DNA from: Opisthorchis felineus
Lineage: Eukaryota; Platyhelminthes; Trematoda; Opisthorchiida; Opisthorchiidae
Length of the DNA: 64,000 nt
Assembly (NCBI GenBank): GCA_004794785.1
Contig: SJOL01008653.1
Coordinates: forward strand, 651,632-715,631
Reading direction: 5' to 3'
Every line of letters begins with the position of its first letter. Position 1 is the stretch's first letter. This document shows positions 12,117-23,893 of the stretch, in pieces. Both the position numbers and the translations under genes were made by a program. The notes under the pieces were generated by a model, which saw only the letters and a list, made by a program, of their open reading frames with translations, had not been told where the DNA came from and did no database searches.

Positions 12117-12225
12117 ATGCTCGTAAGTTTCCTGAAAGCTCTTCTACACCCCACGACCAATTTTGCACTTTTTAGGGCTCATCATGTAGAGAAAATCTCC
12201 AAGTTTGCGTCAATAGTATGTTCTA
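12117..12225 (-). mobile_element. R1 repeat fragment with decayed ribozyme
   Basis: Ribozyme region only. On the minus strand ATGATGA replaces CTGATGA, and CAAAA stands where GAAAC is expected. The blocks GGGCTCATCA, CCAAGTTTGCGTCAA and GTTCTACTTGAA (plus strand) identify the family. It follows directly on R2 fragments, so this is a nested repeat cluster. Confidence 0.6.
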
Positions 12226-12261
12226 CTTGAAAATTTGTTGCGATCCCTAGAATAGCTTACC

Positions 12262-12387
12262 AACCGAAACATGAAGTAGCGTGTGTGCAGCACATTCGGT
12301 TGAATTGTAACACTAACGAGAGATTCAGATAGGATCCAGCTGGGTATCCCGCTAGCATCATATTAATTGCAAATGAGCATATTCCGA
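12262..12387 (+). mobile_element. R1 repeat body fragment
   Basis: Plus-strand ribozyme sense: CCGAAACATGAAGTAGCG, GCAGCACATTCGGTTGAA, TAATTGCAAATGAGC blocks match the R1 body at 45.4 kb. No ribozyme core follows. Together with 12117-12225 it forms an opposed pair. Confidence 0.65.
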
Positions 12388-14396
12388 AAAGAATAGAAAG
12401 GAGTCTGTGTTGAACATATATCCAGTATCAGGCTGAGTAGATGTTTCACATACACTGCTTCACACTGACTGACCCATCCAAGCCCTCCCATCATTCATTC
12501 AGTTGTGATTCCAGACACAGTTGGCCGTTTTCATGGCTATCTTTTTTCGCGTTACAGCAAAATTAAAAGCTTCTCCTGGTGGCTCGAATTTGCATCAGGT
12601 TCGTGATAAGGGACTTCTACTGTCCAACTGTAATTATAACTAGTTCGGCACAGTATCCGGACCACCCAGTCATGGAGTCATATGTGACAAAACGGAAATT
12701 CACCATACTTGCTTTGTATTACGTACGCCTCCAAGTACTCATCCAAATAACCTAATATCTGGTTGACAGCTTCATTTTCGATATAAGGTTGCAACTAAAA
12801 AACTGGTGGTGAAAATAATAGGTACCCATGTAACTGCTTGTGTAATGAAAAAACAGCTCGAAAGGAGTTAGTTCAACTCCTAAATGTGGTTGGATCGGGC
12901 TTGACAGCGTCAAACACATCGGAATTCCGGTAGTTGCTACTTCTTGTAACTATAAGCTTGTAAAATAAAAAAGCTTTGAATGACACAAATGTTGTTTGCT
13001 GCAAAATTCATCTAGTACAGATGACTTGGATTGAAAGGTCTTTCAGTTTCCTAGTGTTATAAATACCTTTTGCAGTTCGGTTAACATGTTCTACGTTCCT
13101 ACATTTCCCATCCTGAATCTCAAGTTTTTTGCGCCAATTTTCCCCAAACCAGTGCCTGTTTACCGCGTTCAACGCATGTGGCCAAACAAAATTAAAGTCT
13201 GCAACTGCATTAAGTTTCAATCCCACTGTTTCTACGCAAGTGTGCGCAAGACAAGCGAATCAAGCTTGGTGTGCTTACACAGGGTGGGCGAAAAAACTAT
13301 GAAACTCCGAAAACTGATGGAAGATCGTTGGTAAGTTGGTCTATCGAACGGACGAGACATATAGAAAGGCCCCAGATTGTGCTGTTATAGCCTGGTACAT
13401 TCACAGGTGAACGCATCGCACTGTGGGCTGACGAGACAGCTGAGGCAGTTCACAGAGAGGTCTGTGGGTATTCGGTCATTTCGTGCACCAGTCCTGCTCT
13501 CTTATCGTTGTTGTAGTTGTGAACCTGTTTATCACATCTTCTTCTTGTGTGTGTTCTTGAGCTGCAGTAAAGCCAGATGACCGATTTGCATCGAGTGCTA
13601 ACAAGGCGGTGTAATCCGTTGACGGAAGGACTGTGGGTATACACATAGTCAATAAATCTACGTCCTGCGTGTTTTTTTCGTCGTGAGCTATAAGTGCTAG
13701 GCAGACAGCAGTAAAAAGATGTATTATTTTGCAACTATGTCCATCAGCTCCCCTTCAGCCTTGCAATTATGATGAGTGTTGTTCGCATCAGGGCAGTAGT
13801 CTGTTGCGATTCCTTCTACCATAATAAGGGTGGTTTGTTAGTGCTTGAGTGCATCCCATTCATGTACTCGTAGCAAATACGGATTTCGGCGCTTTCTTAT
13901 TCAGCATGCTTTAGCCGATTCCAGTTGACCTATTGGCAATTATATTCCAGCGGTTCATTGCATTTACAAGACATGATGTTGCCACTAGGGTATGGAAGTG
14001 CTCAAGTGCAATGGCATCAAAAGTATTAGGCATTTTTTGTCAGTTTTTATTAAAAGTCATCAAAAACCACCATTCAGATGCTTAGCGATTATGCTTAGTC
14101 GCATTTTTTACCTCATTCAACGAACAGGCGCACTCAACATATCCACCGTGGTATTCGCATAAATCCGTACTCAGTCCAATACTGTGTCTAAATGTCAGTC
14201 ATTCGGAATTTGGCGTATAGCCGAACCACGCTGTACGGTATTTCTATTCTAACTACCTAATCGGAACACCCACTGCGGATGACTTTCAAGTACAGCATCA
14301 ATACCACTTGAGCTCACTCTTCTCCTTCAACACATGCAGTCAGAATGTGCCATCGCATTTCTTTTGAAGGATACTGATAGATAATTTAATATTTCG
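12388..14396. other. No supported gene
   Basis: An acceptor-like CCTTTTGCAG at 13068-13077 and a GTAAGT at 13328-13333 enclose an open plus-strand stretch, but the peptide is rich in Phe and Lys and an antisense frame overlaps it. I do not call it. Confidence 0.4.
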
Positions 14397-14552
14397 ACCG
14401 AACACACTACTCATAAGGTTGCTGAGAACGCCCCGACAACCAACATCCGGTTTCGCCCTTAATGGGTTGGCACAATCCCCAAGTTTCCTCCAACCCTTCA
14501 TCTTACTTGGTCTTGCTCCATTTTTCTTGGCAGTCGTGTGCGAATATCAGCA
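14397..14552 (-). mobile_element. R1 repeat fragment, ribozyme core deleted
   Basis: Blocks GAACACACTACTCATAAGG, CCGGTTTCGCCC and CCCCAAGTTTCC match R1. The GAAAC element is kept, but the segment holding CTGATGA and the 5' side of stem II is deleted. Confidence 0.65.
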
Positions 14553-17500
14553 CCTGTTGCTAACTTGACGCCGGAAGCGGAAGATAAATATTTGGATCGC
14601 TCTGCTGTGTTTGATCACGGTCGAAAAGCTTCAAATTCGTGATTTACTGAGCACGTGTATGTGATGAAGTCGTCTGGTACGTTCTTTACCAGGCTGATGC
14701 ACTAGTAGCCAGCGTGGGACGGTGAAACGTTTGTTCCGAAACTATGGTTCAAAATCCCAAGTCTCTTGAATCTGAGATCGCGTTGGGTCCCTTTAGAATA
14801 ATGAGTTTGACAAATTGTTGTGTTCATGATGCTAAGTTTGCCTGACCTTCCAAGCGTCGTCTTAGCCGAAAAATTCCGTTCCAAATTTCTCTTCGTACCA
14901 CGTGTACCATGCGTCGAAGGTGCACTCGGAGTGTGGATCGGGAGAAAAATCTGAAATGCTACTACATATTGGGTGGACTGACAGCTTGATTGGTGCCATA
15001 GCTTCGGTTGTTGTGTACAAACGTTGAGCGAGTAATGACATTAAATTCAGTTATTGCTACCCTGCCAGAATAATCGCACCAAGAGAGGAGAACTGTTCAC
15101 ACGAGAGTAATGCGAGTGTGTGTTCCACAAATCCAGCAACCACCCAGAATTAATGCTTTGTCTATTCAGTGTGACGGTACGACAGCAGTGCAAGTCAAAC
15201 CGTGCGCCATCACAAACAGAATCAAATGGCACAGCCTAACGTATCTGGTCAGATTGCCTGAGCGTGTGATCCTGGGACAACGTGACTGATTGTGCGTGTA
15301 GCCTGACTCCTCTAGGCTGGATGTGCGAATAACGGTGAGAGAGTGAGGACGTTCGATACGTTGGCGCAGCAAAGTGGCGAGGAATATTCTGGCGTTTCCT
15401 ACACCTAGTTACTTAAATCAGTTAGGATGACACCCCCACTTCCCATTTGCCCACTACAACAGATTTGGCTATTACAGGTATGCGAGGATGTTCAGTGGTC
15501 CAACTGCAGTTAACAGACACATTGGATGCTATCCAACAAAGCTTACTGCAAAATCTGTGAAAGAACTCGTATTACGTGTGAGATATGCGTGTAGGGTATT
15601 TTTTATATGGATGATTTATGTGTACAGAAAAACTACCTGTAAAAACAGGTTAGCAAAGAAAATGTCGAGAAAGAAATGTCTGTTTTTTTTTGCTCTTGAA
15701 TAGCATGAAACCCACAAAGCCTTGCATTTCATCCAAATGTTCTAATAAAACGTCGAATTCGGTAGCCATTGTCAAACCTCGTTGACTTGCTCCAAGGTAT
15801 CTTGCTGATCAATGGCATCACATTCCTTGTTTTCTTCTTGGAGTACAAAGTACAGATTACCTGATTCCAGTTGCAGTCCGAAGAGGAGAAAGTCAAGAGG
15901 AAAGGTACACAGACAGTGCGTGTGCTGCGTCGGCTTTTGTGTGAAAATCGTTTGCAACAGATAAATCTCCAGTCTGTGTCACCATCATTGTCGAGAAAAC
16001 CTTAGGTATATTGATGTATATGATTCCAAAAGGAAATTAAGTGAAAAGATACATCAAACCTTAACGGATAAATTACTCGAGGTGTGTGCATGTCAAGGAC
16101 AGAAGTTGTTTGGACCAAGCAAGAGGTCTGCTCGTACTGACGTTACCTCATAAACTGTGTTAACCATCTGTGGTTACACCGTAGATGTATGACCAATCTG
16201 TGGAAAGCCCCACTTGACGCACCTTTTTGGCTCAACCTGAACTGGAACCTGCGAAGCTAATGACTAATTTTTGTAGGAAGAATCTGTGCACTTCGTGCTA
16301 CCCAGTGGGGCTCGAAGTGAGTGCTCTCCGTTGCGATTAACCTCCCACCTGCCATTGTGAAAGGACCCGTAGGGCATTCGTCACCATTCCATTTCCAACT
16401 CAACAAAGTCTGTGAATTCAGTCTACGCGCGAAGTGTTGATCTCGACGACTAATTTTCTCAAATTACTTGTCCCGGTACACCCTGTTCATGGGAATCCTG
16501 GATACAACACATAACATATCAGTTGTGCTGTTTGCCATCCCCATAATGGCGTTGTTTTTTTAATCTTTTGAATCAGCTCCCTGAAGCATCCAGTAGTTGA
16601 ACACTGAAATTGCAGTGGTGTGGAGTTCATTCAGCAATGGTTTGATCATAAATGGTGTGACCTGCACGTCCGCAGAGTAGTTTGCACAGCTGGCTCATTT
16701 GATTTCAGATGTGGTCCTTGTTCTATTCACACAAGTATCTGGGCGCTTGGAAGGTGCATGATCCATAAGTTACGTTGACCTTTATCTTTTGGTCTGGATG
16801 ATGACCGTTGCGGTTGACAACACATCCTGTAGCCCGACAGACTCAGCCGAACTCATCGTCAGGGACGATAACGAAAAAATACACTATTCAACCCAAACAG
16901 CTTATCGATCAGACAAGTGTCGCACTGCGTAGCACGTATTTGTTGATAGGAAGGCAGTCAACCTAGCCGGATTCATCTTCGCACAAGGTTTCGTTATGGT
17001 TTGCCAGAAAAAAGAACCGCCGGTCCCCTAAATAGCGGACCCGCTCTGAATCAATTTATTTACTATCTGTGCGTCGGTGAAATGGCCCAAGGTAACTTCA
17101 AGCCTAAGGGATTTCTGAAGATGGTAAATATTGAGGTAACGGTACTCGTAAGTCTACCGGTCATGTTATGCATCCTTTTACATAAAATGTTACAAAATGC
17201 AAGCAAAAAATTCGGTCTTTAGTGCTGCGGTAGATGGAAAAGTGACAGTGCTCCAGACGACTAGACGCTTCAGGGAAGCGAACAGAAGGGAATGCTGTAC
17301 TGTAATATAATAAGCCTTAACTACTCGTCCAGCATTCCACGGGAATCTCTTGATTGGCGAAAACAAGGAATCCTGATGTTGGTATCTGGAAGATTACTTT
17401 AGTTGTATTATTACTAATAGTATCATTATTCGCCCTTCCTATCTTTCAAGCAACTCCCGTGTAGCGCCGCAGCCGATTGATGAGTCTCCAGACTCCGAAA

Positions 17501-19060
17501 TTCTGAAGTGACCTGCCAGAATCCTTCACATATTCCATGATTAAAATGGACATAACAGAAAATGGTTCCAAAATCAAACCTAGTAAATGAAGCTAGTAAT
17601 AATTAGACAACTCATCGTAATGTGTTCTCATAGCAAAAGATCACAGACTAAGTCTTACTCTTGCCAGTCTACGGAGAGGTCTGCTGGAAATTATTAGTAC
17701 GTCTCTGAAATCACTCAGCTCCAAACACTCATCGTCCTATCGAAAAGGGTTTCCCCATTTCATACGTAGGGATCGTGAAAACACCTATCTGGATTTTACA
17801 AATGCCGAGCGTTCGACAGCGACAGCCGACATCCATCAGTCATTTATGGACCCTGCTGTCAACTTTGTCCCACCCTCCAGATGCCCACACAAGCACTGAT
17901 CAAGTTAACGAGAAATCGATAATGTTGGTCAGTGAATGAATACTGCGACATCAAAATGGGAAATTATTTGCTTCAATGTATCAATTACTGTCTTATACAT
18001 CGTCAGTCTGTTGCTCTTGTTCATGTATCTATTTACGTCAGTCGAGTCGACCGACGAGACCGCGAACGACGTCCTTGTTCCTTAGTAGGAAGAGAACGGC
18101 ACGAATGACTGGTACTTCGTCCTCTGGTTCGATGTAGCCAAAAGGCACAAAGACACAAACAAATGCACACATTGAAACCCAAACACATTGGTCGTGTGAA
18201 AGAACCCGTCATCCCATGGCAAAACACGTGCTTGGAGATGGGTGTTCAATCCAAAACCTGTACTCCCCCGCACTGGACAGACGGAACATCATAAGTCTAA
18301 TGTACGCTTGTATTGTTCTGTCAGGTTGGCCAGTCGCCTGAGAACGAATAAGGCCATAACTAAAAAAAGCCATAGCAGCCATTTCACTAACCAGTGTTGA
18401 TTGTATGTTTCCCTAGCCGACCCAGCTTAATGGCTTTCCTTTGGATATTTGAGCAGATCTGATGAAGCACTTCCTAGTCCCCACAGACCCCATGCATCCC
18501 TTACATAGTATGGACGAGCATTATTCCCCCTTAGACATTGTTTGGCTCAGTGTTCTCACCAGAATTTCAAAATAATGTTAGAAGTTTTCAGTTATTTTTT
18601 TGTAAAAAGGAATAAAACAAAATTCGCAAGCCTCAAAAGCAAGGCGAAAAGGGCTCATGATCAGTATCACAGAAATTGAGCCCATCATCATGGATTATCC
18701 TTCCGCCGCAAACCCTGAAATAGGATAGGATGTTTCTAACAGTTGGAAAACCCCACTTCAGAAAGACAAGGTTAGGCTACACCATAGCAGCGCTCATACA
18801 GGTGGCTACCGCACGGTTTTTTACCACAACGGTGCACGGGTGAGTCTACAATGATTCAACTTCAAACTGTCAACACCAATATAATATAGTGAAACATCGA
18901 GTGGTCAGTTTTCGTCACGAATTCACTTCATTAACAACACAGGCAGAATCCTTCTGTTTCCACTTGATTAAAGCACCGTCCTCTTCAGGTTGTATGGCAG
19001 TTAGGTGGCAGTATGTATCACTGGTGTTTGCTTGCCATTTTGGGGCCTCTGTGTACTTAC
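14553..19060. other. No supported gene
   Basis: Only short open frames without recognisable motifs. An open stretch near 17001-17222 holds a GTAAGT at about 17145 but no matching acceptor. Confidence 0.5.
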
Positions 19061-19230
19061 GACAATTTTATAGGGTGTACTTGGCGTTGAGGGTTCATTC
19101 TTGCCATTGACTTCCACACCTGACGGACACTTTGTGCCTGATGTGCAAGTATTGACTATGCTAGCGCTTACCGCGCCTTGGAGAGCATTTAGCATTGTCT
19201 GTCCTTTCTTCGGTTGCTGGTCTTTACACG
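19061..19230 (-). CDS. Candidate exon, unrecognised
   Basis: A minus-strand open segment ends at a perfect GTAAGT donor (exon end 19061, preceded by AAAATTGTC). The peptide includes QQPKKGQTMLNALQGAVSAS and a Cys pair in NTCTSGTKCPSGVEVNG. No convincing acceptor was found: the sequence upstream lacks a pyrimidine tract, so the left limit is only the start of the open stretch. Low confidence. Confidence 0.17.
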
Positions 19231-22200
19231 CGTGTCTCCATACCAAACATTCTTACATACGTTGTGATTCACCTTGTCTGACTGGAACTGTTGATGACAC
19301 GACTTCGAATGGGACGCTTCCCTCGTTTTATCTAATATTCTGCTGTAACCCTTCCACATCTATCTCTTGCATTTAAGTTTTTATGTTTGTGCTCTTCAAA
19401 AATAAAGGATAATAATATGACGAAAACGACGAGGTCAGCACTAAGCAGAAGTTTCGCTTCACAGCAGTTATTTTGAGATACGCATATGCCATCGTTAGGT
19501 TCCAGGACGGGTTGAATCTACGTGCAAAAAAGGCAAATTCACTTTTCGGAGGGCCGAGTATTCAAGGTGTCCTCTTTTTAAAGAACTACGCGAAGGGGAG
19601 CTTTCGCTTGGAGGCTGATCCTGGTACACCTACATGACACTTACAAAGTCCATAAATCGCACGATATCTTACTGGGTTCAAACCCTCCGCAGACAAAACG
19701 TAAACCAAGTGGTCAGTGATGTTGAGTCGACGACATGTCCACTTAAAGGCCCCCTCGATCTGGTCTCTGACAAGCGGTAAAATGGGGACAGACTGCTCAG
19801 CTGCTGATCTAATCCAAAAGGCCCCAAGTCGCACAGAGTAAAGATTTCTCGAAAAGCATCGGAAACGGCCTTCGTTCTTGGTCTCTAGCAAGCAAGAGCT
19901 AACTTAGCCAAATGATCCACATATTTTCGTGTCACTCTGAAGAGCCTTATAAAAGTCGATGGCGAAAGGCATCAAAAGACTGCCCATGCTAAACCAAATG
20001 GGAGCAGGTTGTGCAACGTGAACAGGATAGACAATTTTACCACCTCCCCTTCACCAACCACAGGTTCACAACGTTCAAACACCGCGTCTAAAAGCTCAAC
20101 CAGTCTGTCATTCTACCACCCTGACCTATCAGCAAGTTAGATAATCATGTGACCAGCCCAGCACGAATGTGGTTTGGTCCGTGGCGGCTAATTCAGTAGT
20201 TTATGGCTTTACCGAATTACACTCATTTGCGCACAAATTCAGTAATCGTATGGGTAGTGTTCTGTCAAGAAAATGCATGAGTTTATCCATAATTGACTCA
20301 GTTATATCATGATACGGTGCGAAGGTACTACCGAGCTCAGAGGAAAGTCCAGCCTTTCTGCAACTAGAACTCAGTTTGTGGAGAATCGTGAATAAGATTC
20401 TAAGGTACAGGACGGATACCTAGGTTGCAAATGCCATTGGATACTAGAAGACCTTTTAGACTACTGCATTCGGTGATTATTCGTATCTGTACATTTTTCA
20501 TCATTGTGTTTTCAGTTCCTCAGCTTCAAACCCGTTCACGCTACCCTGATAACTGAGTTACTAGAGCGTGCAGTACTAAGTCACTAGGCGTGGACTGGTT
20601 CAGGCATAATGGTCACTGAACTGGCAGGGTTTATTTTCAGGCGCGGATTGGTAATCCGTTCTTATTGGCCAAGATTGCCTCACCCACATAAAAACCCCAT
20701 ATTCAGCTCAGTGATCAGGTCTTGTAACTTACTTTGTTCAGGAAGGTCGAATTATCCCGAAGCCTTTATTATCTGCTTGTTGGGACTATGCCTTGTTCAG
20801 TGGATTCAAAAGGAAAAACACAACTTACTAAACAGACATTGATTAAGGCCCACCATACTCAATTCCTTATATTGTACTCATTAACCTAAAAGTTGGTAAA
20901 TCGATTTATTCCCGCATAATTCAGTAGCTTGAACATCTGAAAAGCTATAGAATCCGAATTTGGGATGTTCTTCTTATAACAACTACTGGAAGGACTCTGG
21001 TAGCCATTTCAGCGACCCAAGTTTGATCTTACTGGTCTTAGTGGCTGAAAAACTTGCCCCAAAAATTCGCACAAGTACTTCGGAAATAAAGACGTGGTTT
21101 CTATATTAACCATAAAAATGGCGCTAGTTTGGTTGTTTGGAAATCAAAGAAAACTGGACGGTGATTCCGATTCTGGAACAACCACATCAGAATTGAGCTC
21201 CCGTTGTACTGCCGTAGAACCGAGTCCGAACGTGCTTCTGAGCCCCGGAGTAATCGGACCACAGAATACATACTGACACACAGAACATGAGCCTTTCCCG
21301 GTGAAAATAAAAGAAAACATTGACGCAAATGGTTACAATTAGGCCGAAAAGAAAATACGCACACGATACTTTGGCTGACCGATCCAAACATCTCTCACAA
21401 TGACCTACGTGTTGGTGACTTGAATGAATCAACAGTCGGTCGGAGCGAGATCATCAAAACAAGTGAGTCGATCGTGCTTCGGTCGATCAAGTAATGTGGA
21501 TGCACAGTGGATTGTAGATTTAAAACCAGCTTAATTTTTTCTAAAAACTAAGATACAGACATCATATAACGTACCCTACATGAAAGATAAACCTATTCAC
21601 TAGGTTTCTCCGCTTAACTATATAAGAAACTCCATTATACTGATTAAATGCTTGGCAAAAATTAACTGACTATGCAGTGCATGCCCCTCCGCTAGCAATG
21701 CATAACAAGCGCAGTATTGCCACTCGCTGTCAGTAATCTAAATTTAATATTCTGATGGCTGCTTTATGGCAGTCCACCGCTTTACGAAATTTTCCGACGT
21801 CTGAATGCCTATACACTGTAGAATGCGGTGTTTTTTGTTTGGAACAAAGTCCTGTTCACCGTTCTTATCCAGTATTCACCACTGTTTGCGACGACAGCAA
21901 GCATACGTAAGGTAATGGATCACTGCATGACTTAAACGATAATCTCATTTGCTCAGGTTTGTCCTAAAACTGCAAGTAATCTTGAATCCTCCCGTAACTT
22001 CTCATCAAATCCAAGTTTTGTGAACTTTTGCCACTCATTGGGGAATCGGTTCAAATATCTGAAATGTTACAGACAAGTAAAAGTCGTCGTGCCGTCTGAT
22101 GTCTCGCGCTCAACGTCCCGACACCCACAGAATTCCCATCTCATCAATGATATCAAGGAATATCCGTTTATTGACTTGTGAGTCTGACTAGCACTTAGCT

Positions 22201-23738
22201 GTTTTCCTTCTGAAATAAAACAGGGACGTTTGTATTGCCATTCTTTAAAAAAGCTCGCTATGTTCACACGTTCAGCATGTTTTAGGAGGGTAGTTTTGAC
22301 TTATCGCCCCCTTATTTTTCTGTGCACGACACGACCGTTGGTTTATTCCGTTTCTTCATGTACAATTCACATTCGGTGAAAACCACATTGCCCACTTATT
22401 GAGGTGAGATGCTACTCTTTGAGAGTACATAAAGGTGTCCCCAATCCGATGAAAGACCAGCTTCTAGAGGGTCTCAATGATTTACTCAGAACTGTGCTGA
22501 TAATTGTCATCTAGAAAGAGGACACTCCACACAGTAATAACATTTTCCATTACTTTGTGGTAAACCTCACTTAGTTTTTAACAATCTAAAAATAAGGATG
22601 TAGAATTGCAGACTAAAAAATGTAACGAAGCCTGCCAGAAATCCTCCAGAAATGAACACAAGGATGTTCATCAAACCTCCAGTTTAATTAAAGAATTAAA
22701 AATCTAGTGCAAAAATTCGATTTCAGCAATTCCAAATCTGAAAAAAAACTTCCTCCGGGTAGTGTGCTAGACAGGCCCAGTCTGATCAAATTTGACGAAA
22801 GAAGGAAGTTTACAGGCCTCTATTTTGCTCGGTAGGTTGCCATCCGACCCAACAGGGAACTAATCTGCTTTAACCACGTAATCGTGATATACCTTCCCTG
22901 TTAGCCTTAAAGGAATACACATCTCCTCACCCTCTTCATCTGCTGACTTGCTTAACTTGTGTCTATACGTCGGATATCTGATTACTGAATTTCACTCAGC
23001 AAGACTTTGCTTCTTGAAATAAATCCCTTCAAGTTTGGCCTCACCACGTTTACCCCTTTGTAAATTTATCTTGAAAGGATGCTGTTGAAGAGCATGGAGT
23101 CAACGCTGGAGTTGAATCCTAGATTTTGTTTGTGGACACTCGTGCACTGCGCTTGTCACTGTATCATTTACCGCATATTTTGTCGCATACGGTCCGAATG
23201 GTGTTCCTCAGTTTCCGACCATGATATTTTGCACGGTCTCTTAATTGTAAGTATATAATCATCCTCCTTCAGCAAACATAGATTTTCTGCTTCCCACAAA
23301 CTCCAGTGTTCTTTGAAAGACCTTTCTCGCTTTGTGTTTTGCTGGTCCCTAATTAATGGCAAATCTGCCGAAGATTTTGTTATCGACCACATATTTTCCG
23401 GTTTTCAGAGCTTTTGGCAACTTCAAAACATCTTCACTATCCTCATGACCTGGTGTTCATTGTAATCGCCTAACCTGAATGTCCTGTTTGCAGTTATCTT
23501 ACCATCCTCTGTAGGCTGTTATGTGGAGAATTATCGAAACGACAAAAGCAACCCCAAATTGAATGACGTCAAACACTTGGGTGAAATTTCAGTCCATAAT
23601 CTTTCCTGGTTCAAGTATTTTGAACTGTTAATCTTGTTAATCTTGTGTTTTCCTTGTTTTTTTTAAAAAAAATTTGAACATCGAAAATTCACCAAGCTGT
23701 ATTGCGTTGGGCTTGACTTCATGTGACCGTTCCCACAG
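19231..23738. other. No supported gene
   Basis: A B-box-like GGGTTCAAACCCTC near 19674 hints at a decayed SINE, but no A box was found. The antisense frames at 21.1-21.4 kb are unsupported. Confidence 0.45.
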
Positions 23739-23893
23739 TATCGCGACACAGATATACCGGCCTACTTTGTACAATGGCGTCAATTTTTGGGATGTTGGTC
23801 AGGACAACGAGGTAGTTCACTTGCTTCCACTGTTCGCGGGCTCAGTAACACAAACACCGACAGTTACCTTCGGACCATGTCATCTTAAGCTCG
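23739..23893 (+). CDS. Candidate internal exon, unrecognised protein
   Basis: A 155-base open segment follows an acceptor (GTTCCCACAG ending at 23738) and precedes a GTGAGT donor at 23894. The single first base completes a codon and the single last base starts one. The 51 codons read IATQIYRPTLYNG near the start, then FWDVGQDNEVVHLLPLFAG, and end FGPCHLKL, a mixed hydrophobic and polar sequence with no low-complexity bias. No domain is recognised. Reading continues past the donor in the same frame for 29 codons before a stop, so splicing is inferred only from the signals. It is on the same strand as the candidates at 8.8-11.5 kb and the receptor exon. Confidence 0.3.

Noticed and set aside
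19665..19690. B-box-like GGGTTCAAACCCTC as a tRNA gene
   Set aside because: No A box, acceptor stem or anticodon arm could be built around it.
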